Shown here one piece after another: positions 1 to 9,999 of a stretch of 64,000 nucleotides of DNA. The stretch's first letter is position 1. Each line of letters begins with the position of its first letter. Source of the stretch: Polytrichum commune (lineage: Eukaryota; Streptophyta; Polytrichopsida; Polytrichales; Polytrichaceae); contig OX485803.1 in the NCBI GenBank assembly GCA_950295325.1, forward strand, positions 21,020,001 to 21,084,000. Reading direction: 5' to 3'. The position numbers and the translations under genes are program-made. Under the pieces are notes generated by a model. It was not told the origin of the DNA and did no database searches. It worked only from the letters and a program-made list of their open reading frames with translations.

Positions 1-1557
1 AAACCTTTATACACAAGTGAATGAGCTAGGATGACGTATCGACTTTACAGATGTAGCGCATGGAGGGAGTTCTAATAGATATAGTGATTAGATGAAGTTT
101 TGAAGATGCATCGATGGAGGAAGCACGAAGTTTTATAGGGAGTGAAGAATTATGTTGATGGACATAGCTGTACAACTGGATGCAGTGGGGACACCTACCC
201 CAGCTGAACAAAGATTTATCGAGGGCGAAGTCCGAACAAAGTGTCATTCTAAGATAGGTGGCAGTTGTTTTAAATATCATCGTATACAGTCACTAGATGG
301 AATTTTGAAGTACGATTAATGAATGAATTTAAGAATGCACCATCATATAAAATTTTGGAAGATGTGCAAAACCAGAATCAAACATATCAAAGAAACGACC
401 GGATGAAATTTTCACTTTACAACAGCTGGATGGAATTTTATAAAGCAGCGACTTATTGCAATCGTTCACAAGCCCATTCAACCAAAGTCTTAACGAATAC
501 CGCTACAAGGATGAAATTCGGCAGGCCACCAGTGGATGGAGTTCGAAAATATTTTAAGAAGCCGCTGGATGAGTATTTTTTTTGGGCCGTCAATGGATGA
601 AACTCGAAGGGAGCAACAATCGGATACAATTTTGTTTGTCATAATGAATTACAACACCAGGGGGAAGTTTCAAAGACCCCAGCTGAAGGGATTACACAAA
701 AGGACAGCAAACGAGATACTGAAGTAACCTAGGGAAGGTTTTACCATACACCCCAGTTGAGTAAAATCACGTCGTAAACAGTAAATAGAGGAAGCCTTAG
801 ATCAAATTTTCAAGACAGTTCGTGGAAATAGTCTGCGAGATATCAAAATCCGCCAGAATTACCGAAGTAAAATCTGTTGTGGATACCAAATAAGGTTTTA
901 TTGAACAAAGTTGGCATACAATTCAAATCATTGCTGGAAACAAAGTACCCGGAATCCATAAACAATTACCACAAGTAAGAACTATAAGTCCTTGTAACCC
1001 CACACAGGAATGACCCCATGAAGAGGACTTAGACTATACCAGAATACCGGAAGTAAAATTCATATAACCCTCATATCAACCGTGGAAATTGTTACAAGTG
1101 GGACTCCAATTTTGTTTTATTGGAGGGGTCCAACAAGTGGACCCCAAGAAAAATGGGGATTCAACCCACCGAAGTGGGGAATCCCACAAAAGTGACCAGT
1201 AAACCCTGTGACAACCCACTTGCACACGATTAGTAAGAAAGAATCGAAAACAACTTCAGGAGAAAAAGGAGAAAGAAACATAAAGAGTTTACCTCGAAAT
1301 TCAAATTTCTGGGCCCCACCAGATGTGCGTACAGGACCAGCTGAGACAGGGTGTCCAGCTGACCCTTCCTCTCCAACCGCAACCAAGAAAACCTAACCAC
1401 CTTGTGTCAGCTGAAAAGCTCTTCATCGACAAAGGGACACACCTCAAACAATCCCACAACTTTGAATCACAGTAAACCACAGTTGCAGCAGTCAACAAAC
1501 TCGGAGGAGTTAGCACGGGAATCGGTTGGCAGTTAGGAGAATTCAGCGAAACAAGTC
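1..1557. other. Non-coding leader region with degenerate short repeats
   Basis: No convincing gene is seen here. From about 55 to 610 a degenerate motif resembling GGATGGAATTTT recurs at irregular spacing (for example near 295, 402, 430, 513 and 537), often preceded by CAGCTG or CCAGTG, as in an old decayed minisatellite. The stretch from 1000 to 1557 precedes a long open frame and may be its leader or the remains of a 5' LTR. I found no tRNA primer site. The short open frames here have no recognisable content. Confidence 0.4.
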
Positions 1558-2622
1558 ATGGATTGTCCACATGCTTATCAACCCAGATTGGACGAGACTG
1601 GTCAGTTCTGGAAAGGAGTGCAAGCAGCTTGCTTCCAAGCTTTCTCTAAGGTGCATTGGAACCCTGGTAAGTCCCAGTGGTATTCTCAAACTTGCAAATT
1701 CCATCTTTTCCAAACACTTTTGAAGAGCGCAGTATCGGAGTGGGAGAAGAACCCTGAATTCCTGACAAGCATGAAGAGAGGTCTGGAAGCAGAACACACG
1801 GAGTTGTATGTGTTCAGCACCAATGCAGATCTCAATTATAAGCTTACCCCAGAAGAGAGAGGGTTTTTGAGAGCAATTCACCTGGAGGATTTTGTTACTG
1901 CTGTCTCATGGGGAGTGCTGCACCCGCAGCTGGTTAAAGAAGCAATTGCTTCTTTTGAACCCACCACTTTAATGACAACAGTAAAAGGGGAGAGCATGAC
2001 CATTATCGCCAAAAATTGGCGCAAGCAGTTTGAGCAAGTATTCTTCCTGACTCCCAGGAAGGAGCAACCAGTCACCAAGACATGGACCTTGGCCGAGCTG
2101 TTCCCTTCTGTAGAAGAGAAGGCAGGCAAGCACGATTCTGTACGCATTACAGATTGTCTGTACCCGGGAGCGAAACGGCCACTATGCCTCTTGAGCTCGT
2201 TGTTGGGCCTCAATCCCACACATCAGCACCACATAGCCATCTCTCTGGCTAAACACATATTGGAAGCACTGAATGGCGAGACAGTCGACTGGCCACAAGA
2301 ACTTTACTATGAAATCACAAAGGAGCTGCTGGCCTTACGTGACAAACACCGAGCCTCCCGAGTCAAGATCGGGAAAACTTCTATCGGCCCACACATAACA
2401 CTCATCCTTAAGGGAGCAGGGATCCTCAACATTCGCGAGGAGCTTGAAGCCGGTTACAGGACTTCGAAGGCTCTCACAATTGCGGAGCAGGTACCCCAGC
2501 CCAAAAGAAAGAAAGCACAAGCAGTTAAAAGACCCCAACCTAAGGCTAAGGAGCTTGAGGCTGCAGAGGAGCCAGGGAGTGCAAAGGCACCTACTGCCCA
2601 AGTGTATATCGCGATGCCATAG
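1558..2622 (+). CDS. First half of an amber-split open frame, unrecognised, possibly gag-like
   Basis: A 354-codon frame opens at the first ATG after an in-frame TAG at 1534-1536 and ends at TAG 2620-2622. The next 546 codons are open in the same frame, so this is the N-terminal half of a roughly 900-codon frame. Residues 1-300 look globular and mixed alpha/beta, with many aromatics and leucines. Residues ~310-345 are a basic, proline/alanine-rich linker containing KRKK. I recognise no catalytic motif and no zinc knuckle. The even composition, the length and the G-rich/LTR-like sequence downstream suggest a retroelement gag or another mobile ORF, but a host gene of unknown role is possible. 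Real coding is likely; the function is not known. Confidence 0.6.
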   Translation: MDCPHAYQPRLDETGQFWKGVQAACFQAFSKVHWNPGKSQWYSQTCKFHLFQTLLKSAVSEWEKNPEFLTSMKRGLEAEHTELYVFSTNADLNYKLTPEERGFLRAIHLEDFVTAVSWGVLHPQLVKEAIASFEPTTLMTTVKGESMTIIAKNWRKQFEQVFFLTPRKEQPVTKTWTLAELFPSVEEKAGKHDSVRITDCLYPGAKRPLCLLSSLLGLNPTHQHHIAISLAKHILEALNGETVDWPQELYYEITKELLALRDKHRASRVKIGKTSIGPHITLILKGAGILNIREELEAGYRTSKALTIAEQVPQPKRKKAQAVKRPQPKAKELEAAEEPGSAKAPTAQVYIAMP

Positions 2623-4260
2623 GTTGAAGAGACAGGGGAGGCACTACCAAAGAAGGGCTTGCTCTTGGAAGTCACCGAGCCCAGCCTGCCTCCAAAATCT
2701 CTACCTCCTATGATAGAACAAATTTGCCAAGCGCATCGCCGCCTGGAGAATCTGCTGGTCTCTTTTACCACCAAAGCTCCCTCAAATTTTGTTAACCAGA
2801 TCAATGCAGAATTCTTCAAGGTTCAGAGGGAGGCAATCTTACAGCAAGATAGAACACAACCAGATGACAGTCAAATCAAAGTGTTATTGGAAGCCCAGGG
2901 GGCACAATTGCAACATTTGACTACCCGGTTAGCCAATTCAGAGGGCCTCAATGAGGTCAACATTGAGGCTATCTTCCAATTGGAAGAAGACTCAGCCACT
3001 TTACAGCAAAAACTATATTTGGCTGAAGAGGAAGTGCTATCCTTGAAGGCACAGAAGGGAGAAGCCCTTGGGAAATTGCAGGGACTTCAAGACAAGATGG
3101 ATGCTCAAACACAACAGATGGCCAGCAAAGATCAAGAGATTTGTGATTTGAACAAACACATCACTGACATAAACAGCATGTTGCAACGGGCAGACAGACT
3201 GGTTGATCACCAAAAGGACACGATTTTGAGGTTAGAATCTCAGATGGCTACCAACCAACAGGAGATTGCGGATCTCAACTCAGAAATTCAAAAGATGGAA
3301 GCAGAGTTTACCACAGGTGTCGGGGAAGCAAAATTACACCCCATCAGGAGCACCTCAGGTAGCGACACCAACCCCGAGCATCCCATTGTGAACAGGGAGA
3401 AACACACCCTGGCTGCCGGAGTAGCGAACCGATTGCTCAATGAACTCCGAAGGGAGCTTGTCCGCACCCAACAGGAAAAGACAGATCTGCTACAATCCAT
3501 TTCGGCGCAGAAAGGCGAGTTCACACAGGGAACCTTTCCCCAATCGGCCAAGTGTGCCGAAACAGAGTTCTACCACCAAATTTTGAAGCACATTGGGCCC
3601 CTGAACTCAATCATGCACTACCACAGGCTGTGTGGTGGATTGCACTTGTTGCTTAGCAACATTCCAGTACCCAAAACAGGGTGCTCTCTGGAATTCTCCC
3701 AGATCGAGGGAATGTGGAGTCAGGCAAATGCGGCAGCCAAGGACACATTGGTTTTCATGTGGTGTCTTAATGAGCTGAAATTGCCTGTAGGTGTGATGGA
3801 AACTATCTCGGGCTCACCACCTTTCTACATCAAGAGATACATACTCAGGTGTATCAAATTGTTGAGCCAGCATCACAACATGGTCCCAGCATCCCGAGAG
3901 CCCTTCCCGACTCTGAAGTCTTATACACATAGTCAATATTACTTAGTCAGAGATTTCCAGCGAAGCAAGATGCAGTGTTTCGAGCAAGCTCTGACCACCC
4001 TGGCCATGGAAGACACAACCATCTGTTATGAGGCTGTGCAACACTACCAAACCCTCATCAATAAGCACCCAGCTAAAACCTGGCAACCAACTTTGAGCCA
4101 CCTCAAGACTTTTGTGACAAAAACCCTGGATGAACAGCACATGACCCTCACCAGCAGGCGATTCGGAACAATCAATAGCAGCACATTGTTACTCAAACCA
4201 AAAGATCACAGAACTGAGCACAGGATGGCAAAGGAAAGCATAGGGACATGCTTTCTCTGA
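2623..4260 (+). CDS. Second half of the amber-split frame: coiled-coil protein
   Basis: This continues in frame from the TAG at 2620-2622; the first ATG is at 2659, giving 533 codons to TGA 4258-4260. About residues 60-220 (from 2659) are a long heptad-rich coiled coil full of Q, E, K and L, for example around LQQKLYLAEEEVLSLKAQK. After a short polar linker, a second globular part (about residues 290-500) contains the cysteine- and histidine-bearing stretch HRLCGGLHLLL. The stop lies immediately upstream of a G-rich tract and the TGTAGAGACA terminus, which is where a retroelement reading frame would end. No protease, reverse transcriptase or integrase motif is present. It could be reached by stop readthrough from the first half, be a separate protein, or be part of a frame recently broken by one mutation. 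Confidence 0.6.
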   Translation, partial: VEETGEALPKKGLLLEVTEPSLPPKSLPPMIEQICQAHRRLENLLVSFTTKAPSNFVNQINAEFFKVQREAILQQDRTQPDDSQIKVLLEAQGAQLQHLTTRLANSEGLNEVNIEAIFQLEEDSATLQQKLYLAEEEVLSLKAQKGEALGKLQGLQDKMDAQTQQMASKDQEICDLNKHITDINSMLQRADRLVDHQKDTILRLESQMATNQQEIADLNSEIQKMEAEFTTGVGEAKLHPIRSTSGSDTNPEHPIVNREKHTLAAGVANRLLNELRRELVRTQQEKTDLLQSISAQKGEFTQGTFPQSAKCAETEFYHQILKHIGPLNSIMHYHRLCGGLHLLLSNIPVPKTGCSLEFSQIEGMWSQANAAAKDTLVFMWCLNELKLPVGVMETISGSPPFYIKRYILRCIKLLSQHHNMVPASREPFPTLKSYTHSQYYLVRDFQRSKMQCFEQALTTLAMEDTTICYEAVQHYQTLINKHPAKTWQPTLSHLKTFVTKTLDEQHMTLTSRRFGTINSSTLLLKPKDHRTEHRMAKESIGTCFL

Positions 4261-4275
4261 GGGGGGGGAGTAAAA
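4259..4275 (+). other. Putative polypurine tract
   Basis: A run of G and A (GAGGGGGGGGAG) directly after the stop codon and just before TGTAGAGACA matches the layout of a plus-strand primer next to a 3' LTR. Only the composition and position support it. Confidence 0.45.
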
Positions 4276-4890
4276 TGTAGAGACACCCCCCCACACCAGC
4301 AAGAAGCAGCAGGCTGAAAACAAAGTGTTTGTGAAACCATTACGGAGCTGAGGGACTGGTATCGGAGAATGAAGAGCCGGTGTGGCACCAGCGCAAGGCT
4401 TAAGCCAGTGAGGGACTTAAGCAGAAGCTGAGGGACCAGGGGTGGATGGTAACCAGACAGAGTTTGTGGGCGGCCACCAGGAGCGTAGAAGACAACTGGG
4501 AACGGGAACGACCATGGGAACATGAACGGCCATTGAGGACGAGGACGGCCATCGGCCTCTGAAGTTAGCAAACCGGTTCGGGACGGCCGAACGGAGGTAG
4601 AGACGAACTGGTTTGAGCCTCGGACAGTAAATGTAAATAGGACCATTTTGAGAAGCGTAGAGGCGCGGTCCTATTGCCGTGTTTAGGAACACATGTGTAA
4701 TAAAATTAGGATGAATGAAATTCCAACTAGGGTGATAGGAAAAGTTATGTACGTAGGTAGTACATATTGGACTATTTGGATTCAAACTCTATGAATTAAG
4801 ACATTTAAACTCTGCTATAATTAGATTCAGTGCTAAATTTAGCCGAGCTAACATTTACAAAAATCCTAGGAAAACGTAGATTTGTGAGAC

Positions 4891-4900
4891 TATATAAGGA
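4891..4900 (+). promoter_or_regulatory. TATA box
   Basis: CTATATAAGG sits in a GC-moderate context followed about 30 bases later by CA-rich sequence suited to transcription initiation. It would drive the putative LTR transcript rightward. Confidence 0.45.
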
Positions 4901-4975
4901 GGCCACTTGGGGGCCCTAATACACTTCATTTCATCCCGAATATTATACATGAGTGTCCGGACCTCGGACTTTGTT

Positions 4976-5216
4976 GAGACGTGAGGCACCCGTGGTGCAA
5001 ATTAACTTGAGAGCTAAAAGATTACTTTGAGACGTGAGGCACCCGTGGTGCAAATTAACTTGAGAGCTAGAGAATTACTTTGAGACGTGAGGCACCCGTG
5101 GTGCAAATTAATTTGAGAGCTAGAGAATTACCTTGAGACGTGAGGCACTCGTGGTGCGAACTAACATGAGAACTTGAGACGTGAGGCACCCGTGGTGCAA
5201 ACTAACATGAGAGCAT
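4976..5216 (+). repeat. 53-bp tandem repeat, five units
   Basis: Units begin with GAGACGTGAGGCACCCGTGG at 4976, 5029, 5082, 5135 and 5176. The first three steps are exactly 53 bp. The fourth step is 41 bp because the tail of that unit is shortened. Units are nearly identical, so the array is young. It lies downstream of the TATA box and would be transcribed if that promoter works. Confidence 0.9.
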
Positions 5217-5420
5217 TCGTGAACGCAAGGCAATCGCACTCAACCTCAAGAATTACCTACGGCTTAGGGAATTGAAGAAATTACTTTGCGGCCAAGTTAT
5301 GGGTTGAAGAAGAAGGGTGTATACGTGCACGTTCATCGGAAACTTGGAGGATTAAGTTTACCACATTAAAAGGCTTTGCATTCACAACCTATACAAAATT
5401 ATACAAAACTAAAAGTAAAG

Positions 5421-6531
5421 ATTGAGGGTAGGAGGATTGGCCAAGTGGCTAGTACCGGCTTACTTGGGCAAGGTGTATCGACTCGGAGATTACACCTAGA
5501 CCGTGATTACCTCTTTCCAAGTGAAATCGGATTTGAGGTAATTGTAGGTGTAATCTACTTGAGTGGTACCCCAAGTCATCGAGCGCTAGGAGATGATTCA
5601 AAGGGAAGGGCTAAGCCGCCACCTCGCCTTCACATCACCTACCTTACCACATATAGCCTAAGGAGAGAATTTCCGGTAGCCAAAGGGGGACACTCGGGAA
5701 TTAAGCAAAGATTCGTAATGCCCCTCGGAATGTAGGTAAATATTAATCATACACCTTTGAGTGGTAGCGGATTATTATTCCGTGTGGACAAGAGAATCAA
5801 CAAGGATTCTTTACCTTCAGGTGTTATTAGGTGATTTGGATATAGTGAGGAAATACTTATCCCTTGATACCGAACGTTTGACAAAGAATCCGATACTTGG
5901 GAACATGAGGGGATGATAAATATTCTAAGAGAGTAAAACATTTTAGGAATTAAGTGGCTTTGACTTAGTGAGGGAGAATGCTTGTCTTATGGAGAAATTG
6001 GGCAAGATGCTTGAAGACTTGAATGGAACGAGAGATATGTTATAAGAACTTGAATGGATAAATAGGATTGTGAATAATTTCAAACCATGAAAGATATTGT
6101 ATAAGAGCGTTTCCCCTCTTAACACTTAACCGTGACATTACACTTCTGGGAAAACATTAGCTTGAGTTCCAAGACACTTACTCAATAGGAATTCGTGAGA
6201 GAATTATTAAGAGATATTGAACGTGCATTTACGTGTTTCCTGTTAAGGACACTTTAGGGGGACATAAACTTGTAAACTTAGATCAACTATTCCTAGAGAG
6301 TTTATAAGTACATTGAAACTATATTACGGGATTGAGACACAGAAGATTGCAAACACCTTCACGAGATACAGGAACTAAAGAAGATCTAATTTTGGTGGGA
6401 GTAACTTCCATGTAAACCGGTTCAGCAGCGGGTTACACCGTCTAAGGCTGGAAGGTTGAAGGTGGCCTCCCAACAGACCACTATGGCCCTTGGATGGGCC
6501 TTGGTGGATCAACGGCCCTTGGATGGGCCTT
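5421..6531. other. Intergenic stretch, no gene recognised
   Basis: A 119-codon plus frame (5376-5735) has no recognisable content. The sequence near 5436-5490 resembles a tRNA-type A box (TGGCCAAGTGG) and a weak B box (GTATCGACTC), perhaps an old SINE head, but no tRNA fold is convincing. The rest is AT-rich and unannotated. Confidence 0.35.
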
Positions 6532-6635
6532 AGTAGTAAGTAGGCCTAACCAACTAGTTATTAAGTAGTAAGTAGGCCTAAGCAACTAGTTAATTAGTAG
6601 TAAGTAGGCCTACGCAACTAGTTATTTAGTAGTAA
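6532..6635 (+). repeat. 32-bp tandem repeat, three units plus a fragment
   Basis: AGTAGTAAGTAGGCCTA units start at 6532, 6564 and 6596, with a fourth begun at 6628. Each contains ACTAGTTATT or a close variant. The fourth unit is interrupted by the MITE that follows, so the array existed before that insertion. Confidence 0.85.
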
Positions 6636-7149
6636 GGGGCGGTTTGCACTATGGACCAAGAGCCATGACCATGAAATTCTAAAATCTGTGATTGGAGAGT
6701 AAAGTGCTCTTGGTCCCATTTGACTTTACACTACCTTGAAAAAAGGAGAATGACCACTAACTTTGAGGTCCCCAAACACTACTAAAATCTGCCATTTGGA
6801 TAATATGCCATGGTCCAACGGGTTTTCCGTTGAGGCGAGGCAAAATGCTCGACTCAACGGAAATCAAGGGAGCCGTAAGGCTGAAAATCAGCCATTGGCC
6901 GAATTTTTTTTTTAATACTTTTTTTGCCAATTTTTTTTTGGCATGTATTAAAAAAATCAGCACCTTCACTTTTTGGTGTGTGGTCATTCCTCTTGGTCCA
7001 CATTCGGTTTACACCTAGTGAAGGGCCCATGAACCATGAAAACTAATATTTTAGTAACTCGGACCATGGAAGTCGTCCCATGAAGTCGTTCCACGCAAAA
7101 TAGGCCTCTTACGTGGGACGACTTCATGGTCCATAGTGTAAACCGCCCC
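6636..7149. mobile_element. PIF/Harbinger (Tourist-like) MITE
   Basis: This 514-bp element has terminal inverted repeats of about 24 bp. The left end begins GGGGCGGTTTGCACTATGG and the right end is its complement with one G/A difference. The 3-bp duplication TAA flanks it at 6633-6635 and 7150-7152. Terminal GGGGC and a TWA target site are typical of PIF/Harbinger non-autonomous elements. No transposase frame is present. The interior holds a direct repeat (CTCTTGGTCC near 6706 and 6990) and a short hairpin (CCGTTGAG/CTCAACGG near 6827-6861), so it may be a composite of two related MITEs. Confidence 0.85.
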
Positions 7150-7152
7150 TAA

Positions 7153-9660
7153 CTAGGCCTAGAAAGGAATTATACTTCGTTGCCTAATCTGCCTAGCCAC
7201 GTAGCCACCGAGCCACCGAGCCCGCCTAGCCCAACAAGACCCTAAAGGTGGGCTCCCCGAAATAAGACATGAGGCCGACGGCATAAGTGAGCCCCACCAA
7301 TGTCCGCCCCCCTAGAACCGGCCCTCGTATAGTAAAGATCTTCCCCCGCCATAAATGGTTCATATAGCGGCCCTCGTCCGGCCCGCCAAGAGATTAGTTT
7401 AATTTAAGATACTCCGACATCGCGCGTAAAATTCCAAATGACGTGACTGCAAATCACGAGCGTGGTGGCATTAACAAAAGGCGTGGTGGTTTTAACAATT
7501 CCCATAAATTATTATGGTCATCCACCTAAAGTATTTTGGTTCCGGAACTTTGATAGTAACATACTTTGACAAGCAATGTGTTTGAAGCACCAAAGTTCTA
7601 AATGTGTGTTCTTCACCAATAACACAATGTTCATGCAACAATAAAAACCTGGTTATGATAGGATTTAGTGGAATGCATGTCTATGATTAGTTCCGTCAAT
7701 TCTATCATATATGACCAACCAATAGAAGCCCCCACCCCCTACATTGCTAACTATGTGCGATTTTGGTTGCCTTTGCGAATAGATTGTTCATTTTACCCAT
7801 GGAAATACCTTGGATCAAAACCAACATCCAATACCTTATAACTTTGTTTCTTCATCGGTGTAGCAACCACGGTATAAACATGGTGCGTATTAGAGTATTC
7901 AAAATTGTCGATATATTAGCATGAGGCAACCTAAATTGAACATATATGTGTAGTTAGTAGTTATGTTGACTATTGAATCATTTCAAGTTTCAGCGTCTGT
8001 CAGCCCTAAACCCCCACCCTTATGCGTTTGTGTCCGGGTGAGAGCCTCAGGCTCACATACACTTGATAGGCGTTGCTTCATTCTCAGAACTAGGCACCCA
8101 ATGCACCACCAACATTAATGTCACCCAAAGAACTTTATTCCCAAGGAAAATAAAATCACAAGCATTTAAAAATGCTCTTATCCCTCGCGGGCATTAACCC
8201 ATCTTCACTGATCAACTCATCCACACACCACACTAAAATCCCAACCACTACCACAACATTTAAACACTTCCTCATAATTGATTCCCTAAGAAATCCTAGC
8301 CTAATTGTATCCCTTGTATGCTGCCCCTATTCTCAACCCTACCACATAATCTCCCAACACGTGGGCATGTTCACAGTGCGAGTAGTGATATGAGGCCCTT
8401 CATGGCTCCAGCCAATGCAGCTTATCTGAACTACTTCAAAGAGTCATCCTCGGAGTTGATGGATGCCATACCAAAGATCTGGTTAGGCCGAGCTTGTGCC
8501 TGATACAGCCCAACTGTGAAGTAGCCACCTCCGCCCTTGGAACACCTACATGGTGTGAGGTCTTCGACCTACTAGCTTGTAATTTCAGCCACATTTACAG
8601 AGCTCAGTCGTAGACTACCCATCCCCCTTTGCAGCCGAGCCTCAGAATGCAGCAAATCACACTAAATGTTGCAATCTCACGGCAATCCTGGCATGTGAAA
8701 TTCAAATGCCTTGAGTGTAGACTGCCCAACACCCAAGAGTCGCCAGCGGAACTCTTCTGGACACTTCAATAGTTGAATTATCCCGGCCCTTCCACATTAC
8801 TTTGTTTCTACACAATCACCAGCCACATTGGTCGCTGGTCCTTCTTCCAGCAACGAACTCTACAGGTGCGGCAGTAGGAGTTGACTCCCCTTTAGATTCG
8901 ACTAGTTCTTCTGGCCGAATCCCTTGTCTGCAACTTGTGTCGCCCCCAACTGCGTTTTTTTTTCGGCCATTCTAAGGAGCCGAACCTCAGAGCTCATGCC
9001 TTCTCCTTCACAACCGCCTGGAATCCTCCTTACCAACCTCCTGCCGCGCCTTCAACCGACCTTCCCAAGCCAACGCCCTTGTGGATTCAGTTCGAGTTCC
9101 CTCTACAGATTTCATTTCCGTAACCCAGTGACCGCCCTCGCCATTCACGTCCATTTTCCTGTTTCCCAGCCTCAATCTGAACTCCTTTTGTTGCTAGTCA
9201 TCGTGCCTCAAGCAGCAAGCCGCAACCACATTCTTTCACGCCCCACCTTCTCCTACGAGTGAGAGAGTTTTCAGAGAGCCTCTTCTCCCCTTGCCTCCCA
9301 GCATATTCTCTTTTCGAGCCCTCCTCAGGAGCCCCCAACTCCCGATCTGAACAACCAACAAAAACTGATCTTCAGGCGAACCGGCTTCCCACCCTTAAAA
9401 GACTAGGCTCCCAGCCCAATTAGGACATTTAACTAACACTAACTACTTGAGCTTGGTTAGACCAAACATTACAACAACTAATTAACAACTTCTACCTATC
9501 ATACCCTCACCACAACAATAAAGACCACAAGGCACTACATAAATCAAATCCCTAACTTCCACCCAATCCTAACAACCGCTAACTCAATCATTGCTAAATT
9601 TTTATGTTTTCAGTGTTTTAAAAATGTAACTTGAATTGTGGGCACTATTTTGGGCTCACA
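7153..9660. other. Intergenic stretch, possible decayed LTR on the minus strand
   Basis: I see no supportable gene; the frames at 8172-8503 and 8924-9262 have low-complexity, unrecognised content. The right edge, read on the minus strand, begins TGTGAGCCCAAAATAGTGCC, a motif also found at 42911 on the plus strand, so 8.0-9.66 kb may be a decayed LTR-containing element. Around 8005-8060 there is a short match to 12250-12310 (CACCCTTATGCGT followed by CCGGGTGAG). Confidence 0.3.
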
Positions 9661-9999
9661 GCGTCACAGTTGAGATCTAGGAGTTGATTTATGATATGGT
9701 CATAAATACTAGGTTCTAAAATTATATGAGCTCTAGCATAAGATTATTCAGATACAGAAGCTTGTTCATGTGGGACCCTTGTATTCCCATATAATATTCC
9801 CAAATTTGTCTTTGGGATCCGCATTTGAAGCCTTCCAGAGACTAAAGGACCACTTCATACACAAGATTGAAGGCCCGCGACCATTGCAATCTAGCATCTC
9901 TCATTGGTCGAAAAGGCGGAAACCGTCCACGTTCACTTCACACTAGAAGGTGAAGGCTTCAAAGATGATGACCAAATAGATATGTTGAATGGAAAAATG

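Larger units (their letters stand above)
4276..5420 (+). repeat. Putative LTR of the amber-split element, 3' limit unknown
   Basis: The stretch starts TGTAGAGACA right after the purine tract. It contains a good TATA box (CTATATAAGG, ~4891-4900), and the 53-bp repeats begin about 75 bp farther on, as expected for U3 followed by R/U5. I could not find a matching 5' LTR upstream of 1558, so neither the end nor the LTR identity is proved. The end coordinate is arbitrary. Confidence 0.35.

Noticed and set aside
5436-5490. tRNA or SINE head
   Set aside because: A-box and B-box-like words are present but the B box is poor and no cloverleaf can be drawn.
8924-9262. 112-codon plus frame as a gene
   Set aside because: Low-complexity proline/serine-rich composition, no domain, and it lies in a region that may be a decayed LTR.
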